NCBI RefSeq assembly: GCF_902459565.1
Contig: NZ_CABPSN010000002.1
Coordinates: forward strand, 682,001-746,000
Length of the DNA stretch: 64,000 bases
Direction of reading: 5' to 3'
DNA from: Pandoraea aquatica
Lineage (GTDB): Bacteria; Pseudomonadota; Gammaproteobacteria; Burkholderiales; Burkholderiaceae
The notes under the pieces are model-generated. The model saw only the letters and a program-made list of their open reading frames with translations, did no database searches and was not told the origin of the DNA. Position 1 is the first letter of the stretch. The number at the start of each line of letters is the position of its first letter. Of this stretch, positions 1-9,127 are shown one piece after another. A program made the translations under genes and the position numbers.

Positions 1-267
1 CCGAGCTTCAAGGGCGCGAAGCCGTACTATCAGGCGTTCGACCGTGGTGTGAAGCTGATCGGGGCGACGGCGCATTACGTGACGTCCGACCTCGACGAAG
101 GTCCGATCATCGAGCAGGAAGTCGAGCGCGTCGACCATACGATGGACCCGGAGCAACTGACCGCCATCGGTCGCGACGTGGAGTGTGTGGCACTTGCGCG
201 CGCCGTGCGTTTTCACGCCGAGCACCGCATTCTGCTGAACGGCCACAAGACGGTGATCTTCCGCTAA
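1..267 (+). CDS. purU: Formyltetrahydrofolate deformylase, C-terminal part (gene starts before the window)
   Basis: The frame is open from base 1 and stops with TAA at 265-267, giving the last 88 residues. PurU hydrolyses 10-formyltetrahydrofolate to formate and tetrahydrofolate in the cytosol. The visible part is the end of the formyl-transferase fold: [26 protein letters not shown], then [10 protein letters not shown] and a tail with [16 protein letters not shown], all typical of PurU and related to PurN. The Asp of the [14 protein letters not shown] segment is the conserved catalytic-region aspartate of this fold. The N-terminal ACT domain expected for PurU lies outside the window, so a PurN-like enzyme cannot be excluded formally, but the tail sequence fits PurU better. 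Confidence 0.9.
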   Translation, partial: PSFKGAKPYYQAFDRGVKLIGATAHYVTSDLDEGPIIEQEVERVDHTMDPEQLTAIGRDVECVALARAVRFHAEHRILLNGHKTVIFR

Positions 268-330
268 AAGGTCACTTCAAAAACAGGGATCGGCACCGCC
301 GCAGGCGATGCCTGGCCGCCGATGAGGCGA

Positions 331-1041
331 TCAGTCGTTGGCGGCCGCTTCGGCTTCGCTCTGCTCGATGGCCTTGACGATGATGCGCAGCGTGGCGTCG
401 AGGTGATCTTCCGTATGCCGCTTGGCGGCGGCCACGTCGCGTGCACGGTACTCGTCGAGCATCTGCTGGTGCTCGAGATTACTGACTTCGACGTGCACCG
501 GCCGCATGTACAGCGACAGCGCAATGTAAGGGCCGGACGCATCGCGTAACGTCTTGATGAGATGCGCCAGACGGGATTCGTCCTGCGATGCCCACAGTGC
601 TGCGTGAAACGCCTGATTCAGCTCGGTCCATTTCACGACATCCTGCGTGGCGAGCATTTCCGCGTGAAGCGCCTGTGCGTGCGTGAGGTCCGCTTCGCTG
701 ATCGTGGCCATCGCCTGCTCGGCCATCATCGGTTCGAGCGTCTTTCGCAATCGGTAGAGCTCGTTGACGTCGTCGACCGTCAGACCACGCACCACCGCGC
801 CGCGATGAACGTCGAAGAACACCAGCCCCTCGGAGACGAGCGTGCGCAGTGCTTCGCGCACCGGCGTGGTCGACATCTCCAGACGGCGCGCGAGGTCGTC
901 CTGCCGCAGGCGGTCGCCCGCCTTGAGCTTGCCTTGCAGAATCTCGGTGCGCAGTGTCTCGATGGCATATTGATATGCCGTGAGACGGCGGCGGCCAGAC
1001 GTGCCGGACACGCTGGCAGATGCGGAGGACGTGCTTTTCAA
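331..1041 (-). CDS. GntR-family transcriptional regulator, FCD (FadR) subfamily
   Basis: This 236-residue protein has an N-terminal winged helix-turn-helix (about residues 20-85, with LRQDDLARRLEMSTTPVREAL as the recognition segment) and a C-terminal all-helical FCD ligand domain. Such regulators normally repress catabolic genes and are released by a small carboxylate. The start given is a TTG; no ATG exists upstream in frame, and a GTG eleven codons further in is an alternative. It lies 18 bp downstream of the asparaginase gene on the same strand, so the two are probably cotranscribed, and it may act on the palindromes between that gene and the divergent MFS gene. The effector cannot be read from the sequence. 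Confidence 0.88.
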   Translation of the reverse strand: MKSTSSASASVSGTSGRRRLTAYQYAIETLRTEILQGKLKAGDRLRQDDLARRLEMSTTPVREALRTLVSEGLVFFDVHRGAVVRGLTVDDVNELYRLRKTLEPMMAEQAMATISEADLTHAQALHAEMLATQDVVKWTELNQAFHAALWASQDESRLAHLIKTLRDASGPYIALSLYMRPVHVEVSNLEHQQMLDEYRARDVAAAKRHTEDHLDATLRIIVKAIEQSEAEAAAND

Positions 1042-1059
1042 AGCGGTGTGGTGTGAGGA

Positions 1060-2070
1060 TTATCGACGCGTGAGTTTACTCCAATTCGTCAGGGCCTCCG
1101 TTACTGCACCGGGTGCCACGCCCGAGGCAAGGAGCGCCGTCACGAGCAGCCGTGACTTGAGTCCTGAGAGCCAGCCGGACATCACGGCCCCGCGTCGGAC
1201 CAGATCGATTTCCGCCCCCACGTAGCCGTAAGTTTGCGACGCCGTCGAGCCACCCGCTGCCCGGCTCGCGATCACCACCGGGACCTTTTGCGTCAACTCG
1301 CCGATACGCTCGGCGAAGCCGAACGACACGTGGCCCGCGCCCTGCGCCGCGATCACCACGGCCTCATAACCCGCTCGCACGGCCAGCTCGGCAAGCTCTC
1401 CCTCGTCGCCCAGCACGGCGCTCAACAAAGCCACCTTCGGCCACGCCCGGACCGGTCGTGCCAACGGCTGCGCACGCACCGGGGCAGCGTGGAAAAACGT
1501 CGGACGACCTTCCACCAGGCGTGCAGCAACGCCGCCGTCGAGCGACACGAAGGCCTGAACCGCCAGCGAATCGCCCTTGCTGACCCAACGCGCATAGTGC
1601 GCCGTGTCGTTCATCACCACCAACACACCCCTGCCGGCACTGTCGGGATGGATCGCAGTGCGCACGGCCGACAGCAAATTTGCGGGACCGTCGGCACCGG
1701 CCGCCTGTGGTGCGCGCATCGCGCCGGTCAGGATCAGCGGTGCGGGCAGCTTCCAGAACAAGTCCAGCAGGAATGCCGTCTCCTCCAGCGTGTCGGTGCC
1801 CTGGGTGAGCACCACACCGACGGCGCCTGCCGCGATCTGTTGCTCGGCCCAGGCAAGCACCTCCATCAGGTCGTCGTAGCGCAGCGACGCGCTGGGAAGC
1901 TGACGAATCGACGCCGTCGTGATCGTCGCGACCTCGGACAAACCGGGCACCGAGCGCGCCAGTTGGGTGGCATCCAGCGTGGGGACGACGCCGCCTGCGG
2001 CGTCGGAGGGCGTCATGCTGATGGTGCCGCCAAGCGAGGCGACGGCAACCACGGGAAGTGAATTGGACAT
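1060..2070 (-). CDS. L-asparaginase (type I/II asparaginase family)
   Basis: The 336-residue protein hydrolyses L-asparagine to aspartate and ammonia. Both catalytic threonine motifs are present: ASLGGTISM with Thr16 near the N-terminus and LTQGTDTLEET with Thr92-Asp93. The length matches bacterial asparaginases. No convincing signal peptide is seen, so a cytosolic location is likely. The reading frame stays open far upstream, but the ATG at 2068-2070 starts exactly where family members start, and the upstream part overlaps the divergent MFS gene. It is divergent from the MFS carrier at 2185 across a 114-bp promoter region and is followed by a GntR regulator, which suggests an inducible amide or amino-acid utilisation unit. 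Confidence 0.88.
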   Translation of the reverse strand: MSNSLPVVAVASLGGTISMTPSDAAGGVVPTLDATQLARSVPGLSEVATITTASIRQLPSASLRYDDLMEVLAWAEQQIAAGAVGVVLTQGTDTLEETAFLLDLFWKLPAPLILTGAMRAPQAAGADGPANLLSAVRTAIHPDSAGRGVLVVMNDTAHYARWVSKGDSLAVQAFVSLDGGVAARLVEGRPTFFHAAPVRAQPLARPVRAWPKVALLSAVLGDEGELAELAVRAGYEAVVIAAQGAGHVSFGFAERIGELTQKVPVVIASRAAGGSTASQTYGYVGAEIDLVRRGAVMSGWLSGLKSRLLVTALLASGVAPGAVTEALTNWSKLTRR

Positions 2071-2101
2071 GGTGGAGGCTGGATTTTTGATTTCAGTTGA
2101 T

Positions 2102-2124
2102 ATGCATTGTGCATTATATATAAT
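2102..2124. promoter_or_regulatory. Two abutting palindromes in the asparaginase/MFS divergent promoter
   Basis: ATGCA-TTG-TGCAT lies at 2102-2114, and the perfect 12-bp palindrome ATTATATATAAT follows at 2113-2124. Both sit in the only gap between the divergent genes. AT-rich short palindromes of this kind are typical binding sites of FCD-type GntR regulators, and one is encoded at 331-1041. The second palindrome also resembles a -10 region for either direction. Operator function is inferred. Confidence 0.5.
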
Positions 2125-2184
2125 CGACAATCGTTTGCGAAGGGCATCGAGTGCTTCGCACAGATCCGACATGGAGGAGACATC

Positions 2185-3540
2185 ATGCAACCAACAACCG
2201 TGGGCCATCCGGCCGCTGGAGCGACGCGATACCGGTTCGCCGTATTCGCGCTGATCGTGGTCATTGCCCTGGTGAACTACATCGACCGCGGCGCAATTTC
2301 GTATTCCGCCGGGCAGATCACGGCCGAATACGGCTTCGACCGCGCGGGCTGGGGGGCCGTGCTCGGCTACTTCGGCTACGGCTACATGTTCGGCGCGCTC
2401 TTCGGCGGCGCACTGGCGGACCGCCTGGGCGCGAAGAAGGTATGGGTGATTGCCGGCATTGCATGGTCGGCGTTCGCCATTGCCATGATCTGGGCGGGCG
2501 ACATCGGGATCGCGGTGTTTGGAGGCTCGGCACTGACCGGGTTCGCCACGATTCGTGTGCTGTTCGGTTTCGCCGAGGGACCTGCCTACTCGATCATCAA
2601 CAAGACGATGTCCGCATGGGCGTCGCCGTCGGAGCGCGGCTTCGCCGTGTCGATCGGTCTGCTGAGCACGCCGCTGGGCGCGCTGCTCACGGCACCGGTG
2701 GCCGTCGGCTTGCTGTTGCTGACCGATAGCTGGCGCACGATGTATGTCGTGCTCGGCATTGCGGGTTTCGTGCTGATTGCGCTGTTCGCGCGCGTCTACA
2801 CGAATCGTCCCGAAGACAACCCGCGCGTGAACGCCGCTGAAGTGGCGCTGATTCAGGCGGGACGTCCGGCACAGAACACGTCCGCCGCTGCGGCCGCGAG
2901 CGATATGCCGTGGTGGAGCTTCTTCAAGAGCAAGACGCTGGTGTTCAACTCGATCGGCTACTTTGCCTTCATCTACGTGAACTTCATGCTGCTCACGTGG
3001 ACGCCGAAGTATCTTGCCGACGAATTCCATTTCACGCTGTCGTCGCTCTGGTATATCGGCATGATTCCGTGGACGGGCGCGTGTGTGACGGTGCTGCTCG
3101 GCGGTCGCATCTCGGACTGGCTGTATCGCAAGACGGGCAAGCTGGTGATCGCCCGCAGCTGGTTCGCGGCTGCCGCGCTGACCTGCACGACGCTGTGCTT
3201 CCTGATGGTGTCGCAGGCACAAAGCGTGTGGGCCGTGATCGCGCTGATGACGCTAGGCAACGCGCTGAATGCCCTGCCGAACTCGGTGTACTGGGCGGTG
3301 GTGATCGACACGGCACCCACGCGCGTGGGCACGTTCAGCGGTCTGATGCACTTCATCGCCAACATTGCCTCGGTGCTTGCTCCCACGCTCGCCGGGATTC
3401 TGTCGGCCAAGTACGGCTATTCGTCGATGTTCATTGCCACGGCCGTTGCTACGGCGGTCGGCGTGTTCGCCATGCTCCAGGTCAAGCCCGGCGTCGGCCC
3501 GAAGCTCACGCGTCGCGAGGGCGAGACGGTGTCGGCCTGA
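2185..3540 (+). CDS. MFS transporter, anion:cation symporter (hexuronate/glucarate-like) family
   Basis: The 451-residue protein has twelve predicted membrane helices in two halves separated by a loop near residue 220. The opening NYIDRGAISYSAG and the loop ADRLGAKKVWVI after helix 2 are hallmarks of the ACS family, which imports organic anions with protons (hexuronates, galactonate, phthalate and similar). The ATG at 2185 is preceded by GGAGGA at 2173-2178, a good ribosome binding site; an earlier in-frame ATG at 2107 falls in the promoter palindromes and is unlikely. It is divergent from asparaginase and presumably under the same regulator. The substrate is unknown. Confidence 0.87.
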   Translation: MQPTTVGHPAAGATRYRFAVFALIVVIALVNYIDRGAISYSAGQITAEYGFDRAGWGAVLGYFGYGYMFGALFGGALADRLGAKKVWVIAGIAWSAFAIAMIWAGDIGIAVFGGSALTGFATIRVLFGFAEGPAYSIINKTMSAWASPSERGFAVSIGLLSTPLGALLTAPVAVGLLLLTDSWRTMYVVLGIAGFVLIALFARVYTNRPEDNPRVNAAEVALIQAGRPAQNTSAAAAASDMPWWSFFKSKTLVFNSIGYFAFIYVNFMLLTWTPKYLADEFHFTLSSLWYIGMIPWTGACVTVLLGGRISDWLYRKTGKLVIARSWFAAAALTCTTLCFLMVSQAQSVWAVIALMTLGNALNALPNSVYWAVVIDTAPTRVGTFSGLMHFIANIASVLAPTLAGILSAKYGYSSMFIATAVATAVGVFAMLQVKPGVGPKLTRREGETVSA

Positions 3541-3698
3541 TCCCGACAGGCATGCAACGGAAAACGGGGACTCGCGTGTCTCGCGATATCATTTCCTGAT
3601 CACCGGCACCTCGATGCCGCTCAGGAAAACAGAAACAAAACAGAGACGATGCGCCGGCCGGCACCCAACACCGGCTGGCGTTCGCGCGAGACGCCCGC

Positions 3699-4607
3699 AT
3701 GAACCTTCAGCATCTGCACGCCTTCACTATCGTTGCCCAGCAGCAAAGCATTCGCAGTGCAGCGCGCGTGCTCGGTCTGTCCCAGCCAGCGGTCACACGC
3801 ATCATGCGCGAGCTCGAACGCAACGTCGACACGCACCTGCTGCATCGCGGCAGCAAGGGCATCGAACTCACGCCGTTCGGTCAGGCATTGCTCAAGCGTG
3901 CCCATCTGATTCTCGAGGAAGCGCGCAAGGCGCAAGATGAGCTTGACCAGATGCGCGACGGTGCGGGCGGCAGCCTGAATATCGCGATTTCGTCGACCGC
4001 AGCGCTGTCCCTGTTTCCGTCGGCGTTGCAGCGCTTTCGCGAGCGCATGCCTCGCGTCGAACTCACGATCAGCGAGTCCGCTCCCCCCCACACGCAAGAC
4101 CAGTTGGAAGCCGGACGTCTCGACTTCGCCGTGTTGACCGAACTCGAAGGCGGTGCCGCCGACGGATTCGAGCGCACCGTGCTGCTGCCCATGCAACTGG
4201 TCGTGGTCGGTCGCAAGCGGCATCCGCTGCGCGGCGCGAAGTCGATTGCGGAATTGCGCGACAGCCTGTGGCTCGTACCGGGCATTGGCGACAGTGCGAC
4301 CGACTATCTGAGTCGCGTGTTCCGGGACCATCGCCTGAACCCGCCGCAAGACGTGATCTCGTGTCGCTCGATCGTGACGGCGTTGAGCATCATGGAGAAC
4401 TCCGACGCGCTCGGGATCTTCTCGCGTGTGGTGCTCGACCGGCGCCAGCGCATCGCGAACCTGAGCCTGTTTCACCCCACCGAACCGCTGCCGATGGCGT
4501 GGCTGACCCTCGCGACACGGCCGGCGTCGCAGCCCACGCCGGCGGCGCGCTGTCTGATGAACTGCCTCTCGGAAGCGGCGGCGAGTCTCACGGCGGCCGA
4601 CGTCTGA
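3699..4607 (+). CDS. LysR-family transcriptional regulator
   Basis: The 302-residue protein has the LysR layout: an N-terminal helix-turn-helix (MNLQHLHAFTIVAQQQSIRSAARVLGLSQPAVTRIM in spirit, residues 1-60), a linker helix, and a periplasmic-binding-protein-like effector domain from about residue 90. LysR proteins bind long dyads upstream of target genes as tetramers and activate them when a coinducer is present. It points in the same direction as the DUF2817 gene 243 bp downstream, and that gap holds an 11-bp perfect inverted repeat (4655-4691), so the downstream peptidase-like and carrier genes are its likely targets. The coinducer is unknown. Confidence 0.9.
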   Translation: MNLQHLHAFTIVAQQQSIRSAARVLGLSQPAVTRIMRELERNVDTHLLHRGSKGIELTPFGQALLKRAHLILEEARKAQDELDQMRDGAGGSLNIAISSTAALSLFPSALQRFRERMPRVELTISESAPPHTQDQLEAGRLDFAVLTELEGGAADGFERTVLLPMQLVVVGRKRHPLRGAKSIAELRDSLWLVPGIGDSATDYLSRVFRDHRLNPPQDVISCRSIVTALSIMENSDALGIFSRVVLDRRQRIANLSLFHPTEPLPMAWLTLATRPASQPTPAARCLMNCLSEAAASLTAADV

Positions 4608-4654
4608 GACGGCTGCGCATGACGATCACCTCCTGTTGATTCGCCCGCCTCATG

Positions 4655-4691
4655 CGATAAGAAATACTGATATCCGGAATATATTTCTTAT
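4655..4691. promoter_or_regulatory. LysR-type dyad upstream of the DUF2817 gene
   Basis: GATAAGAAATA at 4655-4665 is repeated as its exact reverse complement TATTTCTTATC at 4681-4691, with a 15-bp spacer. A third half-site-like GATAAGAT lies at 4711-4718. The long, spaced dyad plus an extra half-site closer to the gene resembles the recognition and activation sites of LysR regulators. Binding is inferred from position between the LysR gene and its probable target. Confidence 0.5.
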
Positions 4692-4850
4692 CTTTTGGGT
4701 ATAGGGGCGCAGCGATAAGATCCCCGTAACCCGTCTGCCGACGTATCACGTGCCGCCCTCTCCGGTGGCACGGTACGGCGACGCAGACGAGTCACGACAA
4801 CAACCGATACCTGCACCGGCCCGGCCGGTGGGCGGGCAAGGAGGATGGGG

Positions 4851-5951
4851 ATGACGACATCGCAAGACACCGAGCGTTACTTTTCTTCGACCTACGCCGA
4901 GGCGCGTGAGCGTTTTCTGAACGCAGCACGACGGCACACCGACCAGATCGATTCGTACCCTGTCGACGCCACTGGCGCGCAGGGCGAAGCCTTGTCGACC
5001 GACGTGGCGATGATCGCGCCGCCGAACGCCCGCCGCCTGCTGATCCTGACGTCGGCCACGCACGGCGCCGAGGGGCATTGCGGCTCGGGTTGTCAGGTGG
5101 CGTTGCTTGACGACGCGCCGATGCTCGCACGAGCCGCCGAGTCCGGTGTGGCTCTGCTGTTGATCCACGCGGTGAATCCGTATGGTTTTTCGTGGGGGAG
5201 TCGTACCAACGAAGACAACATCGACCTGAATCGCAACGCGCAGGCCTTCGGCGCGCAACCGCTACCGGTCAACGCCGACTATGCCGATGTCCACGACTGG
5301 CTCGTGCCGAGCGAATGGCCGCCCACGCCGCAGAACGAGCGCGCCATCGCCGAGTACATCGAACGCCACGGCGTACAACGTTTCCGCAGCGCGGTTTCCA
5401 GCGGGCAGTACACGCACGCCGGTGGCCTGTTCTACGGTGGTCAGGCACAAAGCCGTTCGTTGCGGACTGTCTCGCACGTCCTGCGCACGCAGGCCGCAAG
5501 CTTCGCGGACATCAGTTGGATCGACTACCACACCGGACTCGGGCCGCAGGGGCACGGCGAGAAGATCTTCGCGGGTCGGCGCAACGAGCAGGAAGTCGAT
5601 CGCGCCCGGCAATGGTGGGGCGCGGACATCGCGGTGCCGTTTGCAGGCACGTCGGCGTCGGTCGACGTGACGGGCCAGCTTGCTTCGACGATCTACACGT
5701 GCTGCCCCGAATCGCGCCCGACCCTGATGGCGATGGAGTACGGCACGCAGCCGTTCGAGGCTGTCGTCGGCGCGTTGCGCGGCGAAGCCTGGCTGCGCGC
5801 GCATCCGGACGCGCCGACCGACGTCGCGACGGCGTTGCGTCGGCGCGTGCGCGACGCGTTCTATTGCGATCACGACGTGTGGAAGGGCATGGTGCTCGGC
5901 CAAAGCCGGGTTGCCGTGCTTCAGGCGCTTTGCGGGCTGTCGGCGACGTGA
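4851..5951 (+). CDS. DUF2817 family protein, M14-like zinc carboxypeptidase fold
   Basis: The 366-residue protein belongs to the DUF2817 group, which is related to M14 zinc carboxypeptidases and succinylglutamate desuccinylase-type amidohydrolases. The putative zinc ligands are His71 and Glu74 in SATHGAEG and His227 in DYHTGLGP; NIDLNRNAQAF is the conserved substrate-pocket segment. No signal peptide is seen. The ATG at 4851 lies six bases after AAGGAGG (4838-4844); the ATG at 4845 directly abuts that site and is less likely. It is followed by an MHS-type carrier, so it may deacylate or deaminate a compound imported by that carrier. The true substrate is not known. Confidence 0.8.
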   Translation: MTTSQDTERYFSSTYAEARERFLNAARRHTDQIDSYPVDATGAQGEALSTDVAMIAPPNARRLLILTSATHGAEGHCGSGCQVALLDDAPMLARAAESGVALLLIHAVNPYGFSWGSRTNEDNIDLNRNAQAFGAQPLPVNADYADVHDWLVPSEWPPTPQNERAIAEYIERHGVQRFRSAVSSGQYTHAGGLFYGGQAQSRSLRTVSHVLRTQAASFADISWIDYHTGLGPQGHGEKIFAGRRNEQEVDRARQWWGADIAVPFAGTSASVDVTGQLASTIYTCCPESRPTLMAMEYGTQPFEAVVGALRGEAWLRAHPDAPTDVATALRRRVRDAFYCDHDVWKGMVLGQSRVAVLQALCGLSAT

Positions 5952-6089
5952 TGCTGCGCCCGCTTTCGGGTGCGCGTGCGTCGTCACGCATCATCTCGCG
6001 CGGTTGATGATCCATTGGGTCGGCGCGGCATCTCGTCGGTGTCGTGTCACCCTCGATTCGGCAAGTCTTCTGCACTTCAAGGAATCGCA

Positions 6090-7370
6090 ATGAACAATGC
6101 GTCTCTCGCAATGTCGGCCGATGCGAAGCCGGCCACGCCTGCGTGGCGGGTCATCGCGGCCGCCACCATCGGCAATGCCCTCGAATGGTTCGACCTCGTC
6201 GTCTACGGCTTTTTCGCCGTCACGATCTCCAGGCTGTTTTTTCCGGCGGGCGACTCGACCGTGTCGCTGCTGCTCACGCTGGGCACGTTTGGCGTGTCGT
6301 TCTTCATGCGCCCGCTCGGCGCGATCGTGCTCGGCGTTTATGCCGACAAGGCCGGCCGAAAGGCCGCACTCACGTTGTCGATCACGTTGATGATGGTCGG
6401 CACACTCATCATCGGCCTGATGCCGACGTATGCATCCATTGGCGTGCTTGCGCCGATCGGTCTGGTGCTCGCGCGGATGATCCAGGGCTTTTCAGCCGGC
6501 GGGGAGTACGGCAGTGCCACAGCGTATCTCGCGGAGCAAGCGCCGTCGCGGCGAGGCTTCTATGCGAGTTGGCAGTCGTCGAGTCAGGGCATGACGACCT
6601 TGCTGGCATCGGTCTTCGGGGCCGTGCTCACGAGCAGTCTGAGCGATGCCCAGATGCAAAGCTGGGGATGGCGTATCCCGTTCCTGTTCGGCCTGATGAT
6701 CGGCCCGGTCGCGTATTACATCCGCACGCACATGGACGAGACGCCCGAGTTCGTGGCGGCCGAGACCACACAATCGCCGCTGGCCGATACGTTCTCGAGC
6801 CAGAAGGAGCGCCTGTCGCTCGCCATCGGTGTCGTCGTGCTCGCCACGGTTTCGGCCTACCTGATCCTGTTCATGCCGACGTATGCCGTCAAGCAGCTCG
6901 GTGTTTCGGCGTCGACGGTCTTCACGGCCATCATCGCCACCGGCGTGATTCAGACCGTGGGCGCGCCGATCGTGGGGCACCTGTCGGACAAGCACGGACG
7001 CACGGGCATGATGCTCGGTGCGGCCGTGGTGTTCCTGCTGCTGTCCTGGCCGGCGTTCTACCTGCTCGACCTTCATGCCACGTTCGGCACCATGATCGCC
7101 ATGCAGATCGGTATCGGGCTGGTGAGCGTGACGTACTACGGCGGCATGCCTGCACTGCTCAGCGAGTTGTTTCCGACGCAAACCCGCACGACGGGTATGT
7201 CGATCGCTTACAACCTGGCGGTCACGATCTTCGGCGGCTTCGCCCCGTTCATCATCACCTGGCTGATACAGGTCACCGGCAGCAAACTCGCGCCGAGTTT
7301 CTACCTGATGGGCGCGGCGGTGATCAGCATGATCGCGTTACTGCGGATTCGGGCGTTGAAGTTGCGTTGA
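6090..7370 (+). CDS. MFS transporter, metabolite:H+ symporter (MHS) family
   Basis: The 426-residue protein has about twelve membrane helices and the MHS signature ATIGNALEWFDLVVYGFFAV in the first helix, as in the alpha-ketoglutarate permease KgtP and the proline/betaine carrier ProP. ADKAGRKAAL after helix 2 and SDKHGRTGMM after helix 8 are the two conserved MFS cytoplasmic loops. These proteins import organic acids, betaines or amino-acid derivatives with protons. It starts 138 bp after the DUF2817 gene on the same strand and ends in a bidirectional terminator. The start is the ATG that places the first helix about 20 residues in. Confidence 0.88.
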   Translation: MNNASLAMSADAKPATPAWRVIAAATIGNALEWFDLVVYGFFAVTISRLFFPAGDSTVSLLLTLGTFGVSFFMRPLGAIVLGVYADKAGRKAALTLSITLMMVGTLIIGLMPTYASIGVLAPIGLVLARMIQGFSAGGEYGSATAYLAEQAPSRRGFYASWQSSSQGMTTLLASVFGAVLTSSLSDAQMQSWGWRIPFLFGLMIGPVAYYIRTHMDETPEFVAAETTQSPLADTFSSQKERLSLAIGVVVLATVSAYLILFMPTYAVKQLGVSASTVFTAIIATGVIQTVGAPIVGHLSDKHGRTGMMLGAAVVFLLLSWPAFYLLDLHATFGTMIAMQIGIGLVSVTYYGGMPALLSELFPTQTRTTGMSIAYNLAVTIFGGFAPFIITWLIQVTGSKLAPSFYLMGAAVISMIALLRIRALKLR

Positions 7371-7408
7371 TGAAGTCCGCGTCGCTAGACGTGGCGCATC
7401 GCACAAAC

Positions 7409-7445
7409 AAAAAAGCCCGGGACATGAAGTCTCGGGCTTTTTTTG
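7409..7445. terminator. Bidirectional rho-independent terminator
   Basis: A-rich left flank, GCCCGGGAC, loop ATGAA, GTCTCGGGC and a T run make a nine-pair stem with one G-T wobble. It lies between two convergent genes (stop at 7370 and stop at 7463) and has the T run on either strand, so it can end both transcripts. Confidence 0.88.
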
Positions 7446-7462
7446 TGCGTTCCTGAAGCGTA

Positions 7463-8932
7463 TCAGGTGCGCTGTGCCAGCTCGCTGCCTGCATCGCGCG
7501 AAAGCCGCGCAATCGAGATCGTCGAGCTGACGGCGATCAGGCCAACGACGAGGAACGCCCACGGGAAGTCGACGTTCGTCACATGGTCGCGCCCATGCAG
7601 CCATGAGGACGTCTGCAACACCGCCGCGCCAATCGTAATCCCGAGCGTGAGCGATATCTGCTGTGCGACGCTGGCGAGGCTCGTCGCCTGACTCATGCGA
7701 TTTGCGGGCACATCCGCATAGGAAATCGCATTCAGACTCGTGAATTGCAGCGAACGGAAGCAGCCGCCGAACAGTAGTGTGCCGAGAATGACCAGATGCG
7801 ACGTCTGGTCCGTAAAGAGCCCGTAGCCCCCGATGGTCGCCGCTGCGATGACGGCATTCGTCATCAGCACACGACGGAACCCCCAGCGCTGAAGAATTCG
7901 CAGCGAAAGCGTTTTCATAAACATCGCGCCAGCGGCCGAAATGAAGGTCAGCGCGCCGGACTCCAGCGGTGTCATACCGAAGCCGAGCTGCAGCATCAGC
8001 GGCAAGAGAAACGGTGTCGCGCCTACGCCGATGCGAAACAGCGTGCCGCCACCGACACCGGCGCGGAACGTGGGAATGCGAAAGAGATCGAGCCGCAACA
8101 ACGGATGCGCAATCCCCTTCGCGTGACGCAGATACGCGACGATCAGCGCGGCACCGATGGCGACCAGTCCGAGGGCAAGCGGTGTCGGAATCAGGTGGCG
8201 TCCGATGGTCGACAGGCCCAGCATCAGGATCGACAACCCGAAGCCCGAGAGCAGGAAGCCTTTGACGTCGAGCGGCGGCACTTCGTCTTCATACAGATCG
8301 GGAATGAACTTCGTCGCAAGAATGAACCCGAGCACGCCGATGGGGATGTTGATGAAGAAGATCCAGCGCCAGTGCCAGTACGTCGTGATGAAGCCGCCGA
8401 GCGGCGGGCCGAGCACCGGGCCGACGAGCGCCGGGATCGTGAGGTAGTTGAGCGCGCGCACCATGTCGCGCTTCTCCACGGATTTGAGCAATGCGAGCCG
8501 CCCCACGGGCACCATCATTGCGCCGCCCATGCCTTGCACGAAGCGCGCGATCACCAGTTCCGGCAAGTTGGTCGAGATGCCGCAGCAGATCGAGCCGAGG
8601 ACGAACACGCCGATGGCCGTTCGGAAGACGTTGCGTGTGCCGAAGCGATCGGCGATCCAGCCGCTGACCGGAATGAAGACCGCGAGGCTGATGAGGTACG
8701 TCGTGAGGGCGAGCTTGAGCGTGATCGGGCTCTCGCCGAGATCTTTCGCGATCAACGGCAACGAGGTGGACAACACGGTGGAATCCATGTTCTCCATGAA
8801 CAGCGCGCAGGCAACGATCAGTGGAACGAGCATGAGGCATGACGCTGCCGTCGCGGCAGCGAGAGTAAGCGAACGAGGTACGGCAAGAGGTGCAGCACGG
8901 GGTACCGGGGAACTGGGGAACCGGGATACCAA
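7463..8932 (-). CDS. DHA2-family (EmrB/QacA-type) multidrug efflux MFS transporter
   Basis: The protein is 489 residues from a TTG at 8932 or 456 from the ATG at 8833. It has the fourteen-helix DHA2 layout. Diagnostic segments are LFMENMDSTVLSTSLPLIAKDLG in helix 1, ADRFGTRNVF in the helix 2-3 loop and GPVLGPPLGGFI (motif C of antiporters) in helix 5, which marks it as an exporter. The longer form places a reasonable N-terminal tail before helix 1 but no ribosome binding site is obvious for either start. It is alone between a terminator and the DUF488 gene. Drug or toxic-compound export at the inner membrane is the expected role; the substrate is unknown. Confidence 0.86.
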   Translation of the reverse strand: MVSRFPSSPVPRAAPLAVPRSLTLAAATAASCLMLVPLIVACALFMENMDSTVLSTSLPLIAKDLGESPITLKLALTTYLISLAVFIPVSGWIADRFGTRNVFRTAIGVFVLGSICCGISTNLPELVIARFVQGMGGAMMVPVGRLALLKSVEKRDMVRALNYLTIPALVGPVLGPPLGGFITTYWHWRWIFFINIPIGVLGFILATKFIPDLYEDEVPPLDVKGFLLSGFGLSILMLGLSTIGRHLIPTPLALGLVAIGAALIVAYLRHAKGIAHPLLRLDLFRIPTFRAGVGGGTLFRIGVGATPFLLPLMLQLGFGMTPLESGALTFISAAGAMFMKTLSLRILQRWGFRRVLMTNAVIAAATIGGYGLFTDQTSHLVILGTLLFGGCFRSLQFTSLNAISYADVPANRMSQATSLASVAQQISLTLGITIGAAVLQTSSWLHGRDHVTNVDFPWAFLVVGLIAVSSTISIARLSRDAGSELAQRT

Positions 8933-9127
8933 GGTAAAGCGCAGACGAAGCAGCAGATGACGCTTTGTGCGTTTATAGCAAATTCCGATGCTGCTCGTCC
9001 CGTTGATGGTGGAGGCGAGGCGTCATGCGGGTTTCAGGAGGGCTGACGACGCGGCGCGTCGTTTTAAGCAGCGGAATGCTGTGCTACACCGCGATATGAT
9101 GTTTTATCAGGTGAACTTCGGGAGGCG

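Noticed and set aside
2071-3222. Upstream extension of the asparaginase frame (total 720 codons)
   Set aside because: The extension is antisense to the MFS gene and its Arg/Gln/His-rich product lacks family similarity; the asparaginase proper begins at 2070.
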